Shown piece by piece: positions 1 through 7,613 of a stretch of DNA of 14,101 nucleotides. This DNA comes from Spirochaetia bacterium UBA5368. Lineage in GTDB: Bacteria; Spirochaetota; UBA4802; UBA5368. The notes under the pieces were generated by a model. It saw only the letters and a program-made list of their open reading frames with translations. It was not told the DNA's origin and searched no databases. Each line of letters begins with the position of its first letter. Positions within the stretch are counted from its first letter, which is position 1. The position numbers were made by a program, and so were the translations under genes. Where the stretch lies: NCBI GenBank assembly GCA_002407865.1, contig DHPI01000075.1:11070-25170 (forward strand), read 5' to 3'.

Positions 1-37
1 CTTGATTTTTTTTTGGTTGCATATAGGCTTCTTCGCG

Positions 38-66
38 TTTACACATCGATTCCGCTTTCCTATATC
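38..66 (+). promoter_or_regulatory. Candidate sigma70-type promoter for leuCD
   Basis: The -35-like hexamer TTTACA (38-43, five of six matches to TTGACA) is followed by exactly 17 bases and the -10-like hexamer TATATC (61-66, four of six). Transcription would start near 73 and leave a leader of about 75 nt before leuC. The spacing and match are seen directly; activity is inferred. Confidence 0.4.
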
Positions 67-94
67 TTAGAGAAAATAACACAGTGACGTACAA

Positions 95-151
95 ATGCGA
101 ATGGTGACAGGTAACGCGGGTAGTTTATTTAAGCAGAGGATACTTCTATGA
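95..151 (+). CDS. Possible 18-codon leader peptide overlapping the leuC start
   Basis: A short frame reads [18 protein letters not shown] and ends in a TGA (149-151) that overlaps the leuC ATG (148-150) as ATGA. It carries three leucine codons (TTA, CTT, CTA), two of them adjacent at the very end. It could couple leader translation to leuC or sense leucyl-tRNA. However, no good ribosome binding site precedes the ATG at 95, and I see no convincing attenuator hairpin with a T-run. Chance is a serious alternative. Confidence 0.18.
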   Translation: MRMVTGNAGSLFKQRILL

Positions 152-1407
152 GCATGACCATTACTGAAAAAATACTTGCGGCGCATGCCGAAAAAGAACA
201 CGTGGAGCCCGGTGACCTCATCGAGGCCAGTGTCGATCTCGTACTTGGAAATGATATTACCGCGCCCATTGCGATCAAAGAATTCAGGGAGCTTGGCATT
301 GACAGGGTTTTCGACAACGAGAAAGTCGCTCTAATCCCGGATCATTTTACCCCGAACAAGGATATTAAATCCGCTGAACAGGTAAAAATACTGCGTGATT
401 TTGCCCGTGAATTCGGGATAGTGCATTTTTACGATGTTGGCCGGGTCGGCGTTGAACACGCGCTTCTTCCCGAAATGGGACTTACGCGCCCGGGAATGTT
501 GATCATCGGCGCTGATTCGCATACATGCACGTACGGTGCGCTTGGAGCGTTTTCAACGGGCGTGGGTTCCACCGACATGGCGGCGGCAATGGCGACCGGA
601 AAGGCGTGGTTCAAAGTTCCAGAGTCGATCAAGTTTATATATGAAGGGGTATTGAACAGATATGTGTCCGGCAAAGACCTTATTTTGCATACAATCGGCG
701 ATATCGGCGTCGACGGCGCTCTCTACATATCTATGGAGTTTACCGGCAGCGTGATACGCGAGCTTTCTGTTGAAGCGCGGCTCACGATGGCGAACATGGC
801 GATTGAAGCCGGTGGAAAAAACGGGATTTTTGCCGCGGATGAGAAGGTTGTGCAATATGTAAAAAGCAGAAGCGATGCCGGTTATACCATCTATGAAAGC
901 GATGGCGATGCGCGTTATGCGGCGATAAAAGAATATGATGTTTCGAAAATAGAGCCTCTTGTCGCGTTTCCACATCTTCCCGAAAACGTGAAGCCTGCTC
1001 GTGAAAGCGGCGTGCGCATCGATCAGGTGGTTATTGGATCGTGCACCAACGGGCGGATTGAGGACCTTCGCGAGGCGGCATTATTGTTGAAGAACCGAAA
1101 GACGCACCGCGATGTGCGGCTTATCATAATACCGGCGACCCAGGCCATTTATCGTCAGGCGATGAATGAGGGACTGATCGATATATTTCTCGATGCGGAA
1201 GCCGCGGTTTCCGCTCCCACATGCGGGCCGTGCCTTGGGGGGCATATGGGCATTCTTGCCGAGGGCGAGCGCTGCCTGGCAACCACAAACAGAAATTTTG
1301 TCGGACGGATGGGGCATCCCAAAAGCGAAGTGTATCTTGCGGGGCCGGCGGTCGCGGCGGCGTCCGCCGTACTTGGAAAGATTGCGCACCCGGACGAGCT
1401 CAAATAA
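148..1407 (+). CDS. leuC: 3-isopropylmalate dehydratase large subunit (LeuC)
   Basis: This is the large, iron-sulfur subunit of isopropylmalate isomerase, a cytoplasmic enzyme that converts 2-isopropylmalate to 3-isopropylmalate in leucine biosynthesis. The 419-residue protein shows the aconitase-family signatures: [20 protein letters not shown] in the N-terminal half, the GSCTNGR motif with Cys299, and PTCGPCLGG with Cys359 and Cys362. These three cysteines are the expected [4Fe-4S] cluster ligands. The length fits the shorter LeuC type that is made as a separate protein from LeuD. The start has an AGAGGA ribosome binding site (135-140) 7 bases before the ATG. leuD follows after a 70-base gap on the same strand. 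The same family includes homoaconitase, citramalate-pathway and dimethylmalate dehydratases, and the exact substrate cannot be proven from sequence; LeuCD is the most common role. Confidence 0.9.
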   Translation: MSMTITEKILAAHAEKEHVEPGDLIEASVDLVLGNDITAPIAIKEFRELGIDRVFDNEKVALIPDHFTPNKDIKSAEQVKILRDFAREFGIVHFYDVGRVGVEHALLPEMGLTRPGMLIIGADSHTCTYGALGAFSTGVGSTDMAAAMATGKAWFKVPESIKFIYEGVLNRYVSGKDLILHTIGDIGVDGALYISMEFTGSVIRELSVEARLTMANMAIEAGGKNGIFAADEKVVQYVKSRSDAGYTIYESDGDARYAAIKEYDVSKIEPLVAFPHLPENVKPARESGVRIDQVVIGSCTNGRIEDLREAALLLKNRKTHRDVRLIIIPATQAIYRQAMNEGLIDIFLDAEAAVSAPTCGPCLGGHMGILAEGERCLATTNRNFVGRMGHPKSEVYLAGPAVAAASAVLGKIAHPDELK

Positions 1408-1477
1408 ATAGCGCCGGCCTTGAAGTGAGTCGGCAAATAGTTGGAAATGTTACTAATCTCTGCATGTGAGGAACATC

Positions 1478-1978
1478 ATGAAAGTTAAAGGAAAATCGTG
1501 GCGCTTTGGCAACGATGTCAATACAGATGAGATTATACCCGCGAGGTATCTCAACACCTTCGATCCGGATGAACTGGCAAAACACTGCATGGAAGACGCC
1601 GATCCGTCGTTTATGACGAAGATGTCTCCGGGCGATATTATTGTGGCCGGCAAAAACTTCGGATGCGGGTCGTCGCGTGAACATGCGCCGATTGCTATCA
1701 AAGCCGCGAAAATAGCGTGCGTTATTGCCGATTCGTACGCCCGCATTTTTTATCGCAACAGCATCAATATAGGGCTTCCCATTATTGAATCCGCCGAGGC
1801 TGCTGCAGATATTCAAGAAGGAGATATGGTCGAGGTCGATTTCGATTCTGGCGTTATCGTCAATGTCACAAAGAACAAGAAATACACGGCGAAGCCATTC
1901 CCTCCGTTTATGCAGAATCTCATTCAACAGGGGGGATTGATGAACAGGGTGAAAAGCGATCTGAAAACACGTCAGTGA
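1478..1978 (+). CDS. leuD: 3-isopropylmalate dehydratase small subunit (LeuD)
   Basis: This is the small swivel-domain subunit that completes the LeuCD isomerase. The 166-residue length matches the short LeuD type that pairs with a LeuC of about 420 residues. Visible motifs are the N-terminal GNDVNTDEIIPARYLNTFD, the substrate-recognition loop region around DADPSF, and GKNFGCGSSREHAP, the hallmark of the aconitase C-terminal domain. I place the start at the ATG at 1478, because GTGAGGA (1466-1472) sits 5 bases upstream as the ribosome binding site. An in-frame GTG at 1466 would lie inside that site. The stop TGA (1976-1978) overlaps the stop of the convergent AsmA-like gene within the 7-base string TCAGTGA. 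No leuA or leuB is in the window. Confidence 0.9.
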   Translation: MKVKGKSWRFGNDVNTDEIIPARYLNTFDPDELAKHCMEDADPSFMTKMSPGDIIVAGKNFGCGSSREHAPIAIKAAKIACVIADSYARIFYRNSINIGLPIIESAEAAADIQEGDMVEVDFDSGVIVNVTKNKKYTAKPFPPFMQNLIQQGGLMNRVKSDLKTRQ

Positions 1979-4053
1979 AGGCGCACAATGTTTTTGCTGC
2001 TGACAATATCCATGCCGCGGGCCTGAAACGGTATGACATACCAGCGGTCGCGTTTATACTTATTCAATTGTAAAAACACCGCAGGATTCGGGATGTCCTG
2101 GAAAAAATGGCGCGTAAATTCAAGGTCGATCCTGACGTCACCCGAAAGATCCCGGTTAAAAAATCCGTTTATCTTCATTCGGATATCGGGGGCGTTGAAT
2201 ACAAATGAATGTATCTGGTAATTGTTGCCGGTAATACCGATGTTGCCGTAAATTTTGTTGAACTCGAGATCCTTAAGTTTGTATTTAAGGTCTTCAAGCC
2301 ATACGCCAAGTCCGTCCTGAATGCCGGTGTTGACAAGTTTTCCCTTGTCGATAACGAACTCCAGCTTGCCCCTGAGGGAATTCATGATATCGTCCCTGCT
2401 GCCGATGGTAAATGAAAGCTCGGAATTCCCGTTTGCCGAGCCGAAAAATCTGTCTTTTATCCTGTCACTGTACTTTGAAAAGTTCTGAATTTTTATGGCG
2501 TTGAACTGCATGGCAATTTCCGCGTGTGGGGCAGGGCTGGAAAAATCAATTGCGCCTTTCCCCCGAATATCGCCGCCGAGAAACTGGCATGACGCGTTTG
2601 TCAGGGTCAGTTTAGAGCCGGCGAACTGGTAATTCGTTATGGCCTTTGAGGCGTTAAAAGTATTGATCCTGAGGGAGTCGATTTCGATTTTACCGTTTGC
2701 CTGGAACGGCAACGCATGCGGCACGAATGAATCCGCCGCGCTGTTTTTCGCGGCAGTGTCGGCAACGGTGTCGTACGAAAAGTCTTTGCAATAAATATTG
2801 GCGGTAATGGTTTTAAATCCGCCATCGGTTGTTGCAAGATTGATCGTGCATGGCTGATTATAGATCAGTACCGTGAATGGCGTGCTATCTATGATGTTGT
2901 CGCGTATCACCGCAGCGCCCTTAAGGTTTCGTATCAGGTTTTCTTTTCTTTTGTAGCCGACATTGAGCGTAAGCGCGCCGTTATATTTACCGTTGTCAAA
3001 GGAAAGGTTTCCAGCGGTTTCGCCGAACAGGTCGGATGGCAGAAAAGAGAGGATCGGCATCACATCGTTCAACTGGGTCTTGATATTGCTGATTCTGAAT
3101 TTCTTTATCGACCCGTCGAAAAGGAATAAAAACTCGTCGATTGTAAAGGAAGAAGTCTGGACTGACCCGCGTGTATTGGAGATAAACACGGTCTTTGCCG
3201 GAATGTTTACCTTGCAGAATCCGTTGACCATAAGCTGCCTGTTGCCGGTTATGGTCGAATAACCGCGGAGAGAACCCTCGACGGATTTTGACGTTATCGA
3301 TAGTCCGCTTACCTTCGCGGAAACGTCATGATAGGGCAGGGAAACATTTTCTCCCCATGTATATACCCAGAGAAGGGAGCATTTTTCGAGATCGACATCG
3401 CCGGTGATGGAAAAATCCCCGTTTTTAACGACGAGCGATATATCCGGATGCATTGTTCCGCGTTTTGAAGGCAGCACAATCGTCGCGTCGCCGAGCGTAT
3501 ATGAATCGCCGTTGAAATAAATTCGGCCGTCGATTGTGTACTCGCCGGCGAGCGGCTGCAACACGGCAGGAGGATTGTTGAGCGAAATTCTGGCGCCGGC
3601 AAGCACGATACTGTCGATGCGCGTCGAGAAAGAGGAGGCCTCTTCGCTCTTCAGATCGCGAAGCAGCTTTTCAATGTTCGAGGTTCCGTTCGTGTAGGCG
3701 ATATTGAGAAAAAGTTTTTGCAGGCGGATATGATTGATATCGAACCGCTTCTGGGTAATTAGTTTGAGAATGGAGAAGCGGGCTATCGCATTCTCCGCCG
3801 ACGCGAAAACAGGGTCTTTCTCTGATATCCCATCGTATATGGTAACCCCCTTGAGGACGATGCCCTTGAGGCTGTAGTCAAGCCCCTTGATGGTTACTTT
3901 CCGTTTTAAGTCATCCTGTGCGTGGCTTGTAAGTAACGCCCCTACGCTGTCTTTCGGATAAAAATTATAAACTGCGATTGTTCCCGCGACGGCAAGCACA
4001 ATGAGGATGAAAAGAACGACAGTGGCATATTTAATTAACTTTACGCTCTTCAC
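1972..4053 (-). CDS. AsmA-like, membrane-anchored envelope protein
   Basis: This 693-residue protein has a short basic N-terminus and one transmembrane segment at about residues 9-30 (ATVVLFILIVLAVAGTIAVY), then a long beta-rich region. The C-terminal third has the pattern of the AsmA family C-terminal region: a GKGAIDF segment, then SLRGKLEFVIDKGKLVNTG and a final repeat ending in GFFNRDLSGDVRIDLEF. AsmA/TamB/YhdP-like proteins are inner-membrane anchored and extend into the periplasm, with roles in envelope integrity and lipid transfer to the outer membrane; the role here is inferred. I choose the GTG at 4053, preceded by GGAAAG about 7 bases upstream, which gives a 23-base overlap with the upstream cyclic-nucleotide-binding gene. 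The frame opens further up to an ATG at 4104, but that start would overlap more and add a charged stretch before the anchor. The tight overlap suggests translational coupling. Confidence 0.75.
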   Translation of the reverse strand: MKSVKLIKYATVVLFILIVLAVAGTIAVYNFYPKDSVGALLTSHAQDDLKRKVTIKGLDYSLKGIVLKGVTIYDGISEKDPVFASAENAIARFSILKLITQKRFDINHIRLQKLFLNIAYTNGTSNIEKLLRDLKSEEASSFSTRIDSIVLAGARISLNNPPAVLQPLAGEYTIDGRIYFNGDSYTLGDATIVLPSKRGTMHPDISLVVKNGDFSITGDVDLEKCSLLWVYTWGENVSLPYHDVSAKVSGLSITSKSVEGSLRGYSTITGNRQLMVNGFCKVNIPAKTVFISNTRGSVQTSSFTIDEFLFLFDGSIKKFRISNIKTQLNDVMPILSFLPSDLFGETAGNLSFDNGKYNGALTLNVGYKRKENLIRNLKGAAVIRDNIIDSTPFTVLIYNQPCTINLATTDGGFKTITANIYCKDFSYDTVADTAAKNSAADSFVPHALPFQANGKIEIDSLRINTFNASKAITNYQFAGSKLTLTNASCQFLGGDIRGKGAIDFSSPAPHAEIAMQFNAIKIQNFSKYSDRIKDRFFGSANGNSELSFTIGSRDDIMNSLRGKLEFVIDKGKLVNTGIQDGLGVWLEDLKYKLKDLEFNKIYGNIGITGNNYQIHSFVFNAPDIRMKINGFFNRDLSGDVRIDLEFTRHFFQDIPNPAVFLQLNKYKRDRWYVIPFQARGMDIVSSKNIVRLH

Positions 4054-5251
4054 GTTTTCTTTCCATGATAGCCTTTTTTCTATAGAAGTGAACGGTTTTT
4101 TCAAGCTCCTCTATGTCGGTGCAGATGATTTTGCCGTTTTCCAGCCTGAAGTGCTTGTCTTCGAGCAACTGAACGGACAGCACATCGGTTTTCTCAGTCG
4201 GCAACCCGACCATGTTGAAAAGTTCGCGAAAACCGAATTCAAAGTTGTGAGATTGCTTCGGCATTATTTTGATCTTCTGTTTTTCAATCTGGATCAGCAG
4301 CGTATCGCAAATCCTGCCGAGCGGGTCCTTGATCATGAGGTTTTCAAGCTGCCTGTAAGCCGTCCAGATTCTTTCGCTCAAAAGTTGAATCAGCCGTGTG
4401 GCGAGTTGTGGCTGCGCCTGAACCATCGTCTCAAAGTTCGATTTGTTTATTGCGAGCAGCGAAACGTCGCCGAACGTAATCGCGGACGCGCTTCTCGGCC
4501 TGTTTTCGAGAAGCGCCATTTCTCCGAATATGTCACCCGACTTCAAGACGGCAAGAAGCACCTCTTCGTCGACAATTTTGGTAATCTTTACCTTTCCGTT
4601 CTGTATAATGTAGAGTTCGTTTCCCGGTTCGTTTTCGCAGAATATCATCGAGTTGTCGCGATAATTACGCGATAATCCTTTCCCCTGGGGATTCTCGGGC
4701 GCCTTCAGCGGCGCTTTGAGCATCTTGAGACGCTCGATAGCTTTATTTGCGTTCGATCCGCCCGGGCAATACTGTAAGTATCGCTGATATGCATACGCGG
4801 CATGTGTGATAACCTTTTTTTTAAGATAATATTCGGCGATATTGTACAGGTGTTCGGAGTCCTCTTCGGCCGTTGATTTGAACGTAAGCTGGGTTATGGC
4901 CTGGTCGAAATCGCGTAATTTTCTGCTGAAAAAGCGGATGATTTTCATGGCAATGGTCGGGTTCTTCTGAATGAGAATGCCGAATTGCTCGCGCTCCACT
5001 GATATCAGCGAAACGTTGGTAAGCGCGACGGCCGTTTCAATCCGCGCGTGGCCGCTCATACATGATATTACGGCAAAGAAATCGCCTGGCCCGAGGATTG
5101 AATACGGCTCCTCGCCCGCGACAGGGTTTTCTTTCATAATCTTTACTTTGCCGTTTCGTATTATGTAAAAATTGCTGGCATCTTTTTTTCCTTCAACGGT
5201 AATGAAGGATTTTTCCATGTAGTTCTCAACTTTGAATTGCGTAGATACCAT
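4031..5251 (-). CDS. Tandem cyclic-nucleotide-binding (CRP/FNR-like) protein
   Basis: The 406-residue protein contains two cNMP-binding beta-barrel domains. The second, at about residues 200-310, has a textbook phosphate-binding cassette, GDIFGEMALLENRPRSASA. The first, at about residues 10-120, has ISCMSGHARIETAVA in that position and lacks the usual Gly-Glu and Arg-Ser-Ala pattern, so it may not bind a nucleotide. Between them, at about residues 135-175, is a TPR-like helical segment (LYNIAEYYLKKKVITHAAYA). The tail resembles a winged-helix region (FGFRELFNMVGLPTEKTDVL) followed by a basic end, so DNA binding is possible. From memory, this arrangement with ISCMSGH is typical of spirochaete proteins. 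The start ATG is preceded by AAAGGTG. It overlaps the AsmA-like gene downstream. Whether it is a transcription factor or a cAMP/cGMP sensor protein is not settled. Confidence 0.8.
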   Translation of the reverse strand: MVSTQFKVENYMEKSFITVEGKKDASNFYIIRNGKVKIMKENPVAGEEPYSILGPGDFFAVISCMSGHARIETAVALTNVSLISVEREQFGILIQKNPTIAMKIIRFFSRKLRDFDQAITQLTFKSTAEEDSEHLYNIAEYYLKKKVITHAAYAYQRYLQYCPGGSNANKAIERLKMLKAPLKAPENPQGKGLSRNYRDNSMIFCENEPGNELYIIQNGKVKITKIVDEEVLLAVLKSGDIFGEMALLENRPRSASAITFGDVSLLAINKSNFETMVQAQPQLATRLIQLLSERIWTAYRQLENLMIKDPLGRICDTLLIQIEKQKIKIMPKQSHNFEFGFRELFNMVGLPTEKTDVLSVQLLEDKHFRLENGKIICTDIEELEKTVHFYRKKAIMERKREERKVN

Positions 5252-5284
5252 TCTGCACCTTTGCCAGTGAAATAAATCGGACGT

Positions 5285-5312
5285 AGTGTAATTAAAATCG
5301 GTATAAAATCAA
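5285..5312 (-). promoter_or_regulatory. Candidate promoter for the cyclic-nucleotide-binding gene
   Basis: On the minus strand TTGATT (5307-5312) is separated by 16 bases from TACACT (5285-5290). Transcription would start about 27 bases before the ATG at 5251. A perfect TATAAT also occurs at 5330-5335 on the minus strand, but no good -35 is found at the right distance. Both calls are weak. Confidence 0.3.
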
Positions 5313-5366
5313 GCTATTTAGAGAAAATAATTATACTTTCCCATTGTTCGCTGCATGAAAATTGAC

Positions 5367-5395
5367 TTGAAAAAAAGTATGTGTCCGAATATGAT
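5367..5395 (+). promoter_or_regulatory. Candidate sigma70-type promoter
   Basis: TTGAAA (5367-5372) and TATGAT (5390-5395, five of six) are spaced by exactly 17 bases. A start near 5402 would give an unusually long leader of about 175 nt before the ATG at 5577. Otherwise the promoter could drive a small RNA in this interval. Confidence 0.45.
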
Positions 5396-5576
5396 ACTAT
5401 ACTTTCATGTATGTGCCGCTTGCATAGTTCATTTCATTGCGCATCGTGCAACGGTGATGTATGGTAATCGGCGGCACGGCGTGGGATGATGCCGTTGAGA
5501 AATTAATAATGACGCAACCGTGGTACGTCGATTTCATCGGGTAATTATGTGATACACGGGTCAGTGCGGAGAATTC

Positions 5577-5735
5577 ATGAAATTAGAAGAATGTAAAAAG
5601 TGCAAAAGCCATGTTCAGTTTCAGTACGGGGAAGTATTGTGCAATTACTGGGGAGTCCTCGATTCACGCACTACAACCGAGAAAAGCGGTGAAAAAGTTC
5701 TTGTCGGATGTCCCAGGGAAACGGAACAGCAATAA
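5577..5735 (+). CDS. Small four-cysteine protein of unknown function (52 aa)
   Basis: I do not recognise this protein. It has 52 residues and starts MKLEECKKCK. Cysteines are at 6, 9, 22 and 45, so the first pair is a CxxC and the last lies in VGCPRE. The arrangement could bind one zinc ion or a small metal centre, but the uneven spacing is not a classic zinc ribbon. A ribosome binding site GGAGA lies about 5 bases before the ATG, and a good promoter-like pair is found 175 bases further up. No signal peptide or membrane segment is seen, so it is probably cytoplasmic. It is convergent with the FlcA-like gene, 16 bases away. It is short enough to be dropped by length filters. Confidence 0.6.
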   Translation: MKLEECKKCKSHVQFQYGEVLCNYWGVLDSRTTTEKSGEKVLVGCPRETEQQ

Positions 5736-5741
5736 TGGTGA

Positions 5742-5761
5742 TGCGGAATCATCAATCCGCA
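5742..5761. terminator. Weak hairpin between convergent genes
   Basis: TGCGGA (5742-5747) and TCCGCA (5756-5761) form a six-base-pair stem with an 8-base loop. It lies just after the stop of the 52-residue gene and overlaps the last codons of the FlcA-like gene. There is no T-run on either side, so a Rho-independent terminator is doubtful. Confidence 0.22.
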
Positions 5762-7494
5762 GATAAAAACTTTTCAAGATACTCGGTGAGATCGTTGATG
5801 TTTGTGCGTATCATCGTTTTAAATTCCGGGGGGATGTTTTGCGCCATTACGACTTTGTAGTAGTTGATGGCGTCCTTTACTTTCCGCTTTTGCAGGTATT
5901 CGTTCGCTTTTTCAAGCATTGGTTTATATTTATAATACGAGTATTCGAGAATATTCTTCTCGCGCGCGAGGCTGAATTCATCGGGGAGCTTTGAAAAATC
6001 ATAACTTACCTTGAGAATAGGAAGTTCCCGCCGTATGCGTTTGTGATGCTGTAAAAATTTTTCGTAAAATTTTTCTTCCTCGCGCTGTTTCAGCTCAAAT
6101 TCCCTGTCCTGTACGTCGTATTCCGCAGTTTTCGGAGTTTTTTTATCGCCGATGATTTCGTACGTGTCTTTCCGTTTTTGGGAATCTCCGGCGAGTATTT
6201 TAGCGAAAATATCCTCATCGCTCATGTCTTCAACGGAGGCTTTTTCTTCTTCCTCGTACCTGCTGAGCAGTTCCCATTCATCAACATTTTCATCTTCCTT
6301 CCGCGAAACAATTTCCGTTATGCGCTCTTCTTTCTCTTCAATTGCCGGCGGTGATGGCTCAGATTCCGCCGGTGCTTCTAAAGATGATGTTTGGGCGGTG
6401 TAATCATCAGGCTGCCGGTTGTCGTATGATGCACTGTCTTCAACGACGGGCGTGTGTGGTTCGGCTTCTTCCTGTATTTCAGGTGAGGATGATTCACCGG
6501 CGTCGGGAGAGACCGGAATTTCCTCCGCGGGAGATTCTTCACGCAATTCAACAGCGTCACGAATTTCGTCCGGAGGGGGCGTTATTGCTTGTTCAACGGG
6601 TGATTCTGCCCCGGGGATTTCCTGTTTCGGTTTCGGTATTTTTTCAAGAAGATCCAGTATCGGTTTCGGATCAAGGATAAGCGGCACCGGTGATTCGTAT
6701 TTGGCTTCGATTATCGTCGGTTTTCGCTCGGATTCAGCGAGTCGCTCAATATGGGAAAGTTCGTCAACTTTTTTCTCAAGCCTGTTTATTTCATCGCGAT
6801 AGCGTTCGATCTCTCCGGTATCTCTTTTGCCGAATAATTCTTCTTCCTTGAATTTTTGGGCAATCTGTTCGACGATGCGGTCAATGTCAATCGGCGGCGG
6901 GGCAGGCTGTTGAATAGGGGCTGTAAGTCCTATCTGAATTTTATCGGGAATTGTAATCGGCCCGTCAAGCGACAGCTTGAGCTCGCGGGATTTCTTCGCG
7001 CCTGGCGTTTCTATCGAGCGCTTTTCCTCTTTTTTCGCCGCAAGGTATTCACGATAATGCTTCAGATAATCGATATTCGCTTCTATCTTCTGATTTGTTT
7101 CGATGTCGTTTATGCGGCTGTTTACGCCCTCATAGAGCGAGATCGCTGTCGTAAAATCGGCTTTCCGCGCATAAATTTCAGCGTTGATCAGCGTTCGGCG
7201 ATATACCCTGAACCGCGATGCCTCGGATATTATTTCATCGGTAAGATAGGGGAGTTTGAATTCGTCATCGATTTCACGTATTTCTTCCAGGGTTTCGGCA
7301 TCCGTCTTTCTGCGCAACGGCACGCGCCTGTCGGGATATTTTTCCTCGATTTCTCTGTCGGTTGCTCTCCTTCTGAGAAGAACATCGGGCGTATCATGCT
7401 TTTCATGCTCGATAATTTTCTCGCTGGTGCCGAAAAGCGCCCAGATGAGAATGACGACGATAAGAAGCAGCAGTAAAATCAGAACAATATTCAT
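5752..7494 (-). CDS. Membrane-anchored TPR protein, possible periplasmic flagellar collar protein FlcA
   Basis: This 580-residue protein has one N-terminal transmembrane anchor (MNIVLILLLLLIVVILIWAL) and then basic and acidic helices rich in Arg and Glu. A TPR-like conserved block lies at about residues 90-155 (RFRVYRRTLINAEIYARKAD, then LYEGVNSRIND). A coiled-coil-prone stretch follows at about 210-255, and a disordered segment rich in Pro, Glu and Ser at about 285-400. A second TPR-like block closes the protein (YLQKRKVKDAINYYKVV, then NINDLTEYLEKFLSAD). This order of parts resembles spirochaete FlcA, a membrane-bound TPR component of the collar around the periplasmic flagellar motor; the match is from memory of the family and is not proven. 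The anchor predicts that the bulk is periplasmic or cytoplasmic depending on topology. It lies 119 bases after glgX on the same strand. No strong ribosome binding site is visible at the ATG. Confidence 0.65.
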   Translation of the reverse strand: MNIVLILLLLLIVVILIWALFGTSEKIIEHEKHDTPDVLLRRRATDREIEEKYPDRRVPLRRKTDAETLEEIREIDDEFKLPYLTDEIISEASRFRVYRRTLINAEIYARKADFTTAISLYEGVNSRINDIETNQKIEANIDYLKHYREYLAAKKEEKRSIETPGAKKSRELKLSLDGPITIPDKIQIGLTAPIQQPAPPPIDIDRIVEQIAQKFKEEELFGKRDTGEIERYRDEINRLEKKVDELSHIERLAESERKPTIIEAKYESPVPLILDPKPILDLLEKIPKPKQEIPGAESPVEQAITPPPDEIRDAVELREESPAEEIPVSPDAGESSSPEIQEEAEPHTPVVEDSASYDNRQPDDYTAQTSSLEAPAESEPSPPAIEEKEERITEIVSRKEDENVDEWELLSRYEEEEKASVEDMSDEDIFAKILAGDSQKRKDTYEIIGDKKTPKTAEYDVQDREFELKQREEEKFYEKFLQHHKRIRRELPILKVSYDFSKLPDEFSLAREKNILEYSYYKYKPMLEKANEYLQKRKVKDAINYYKVVMAQNIPPEFKTMIRTNINDLTEYLEKFLSAD

Positions 7495-7613
7495 GGATTA
7501 AATATACTCTATCCTCCGCGGGTATTCATCAGAGACCACGGACCGGATGAACCGCTACCAGTATACTCATTTTCGGCATATTAATCACCCACGAGCAGAA
7601 TAATTCAAGCTGT

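Larger units (their letters stand above)
5252..5576. other. Divergent intergenic region
   Basis: This stretch separates the minus-strand cNMP gene from the plus-strand 52-residue gene. I find promoter-like sites facing both ways, and a small hairpin TTGCG/TGCAA near 5437-5451 with one G-T pair. No ORF or recognisable RNA family is visible. The half from about 5400 to 5570 would be a long leader of the small gene. Confidence 0.4.

Noticed and set aside
6..14. T-run at the left edge as the tail of an upstream terminator
   Set aside because: The matching stem would lie outside the window, so it cannot be assessed.
4001..4675. 224-codon open frame on the plus strand
   Set aside because: It is antisense to the well-supported cNMP gene and has no independent start site or family signature.
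6856..7476. 206-codon open frame on the plus strand
   Set aside because: It mirrors the FlcA-like gene on the opposite strand and shows no domain of its own.
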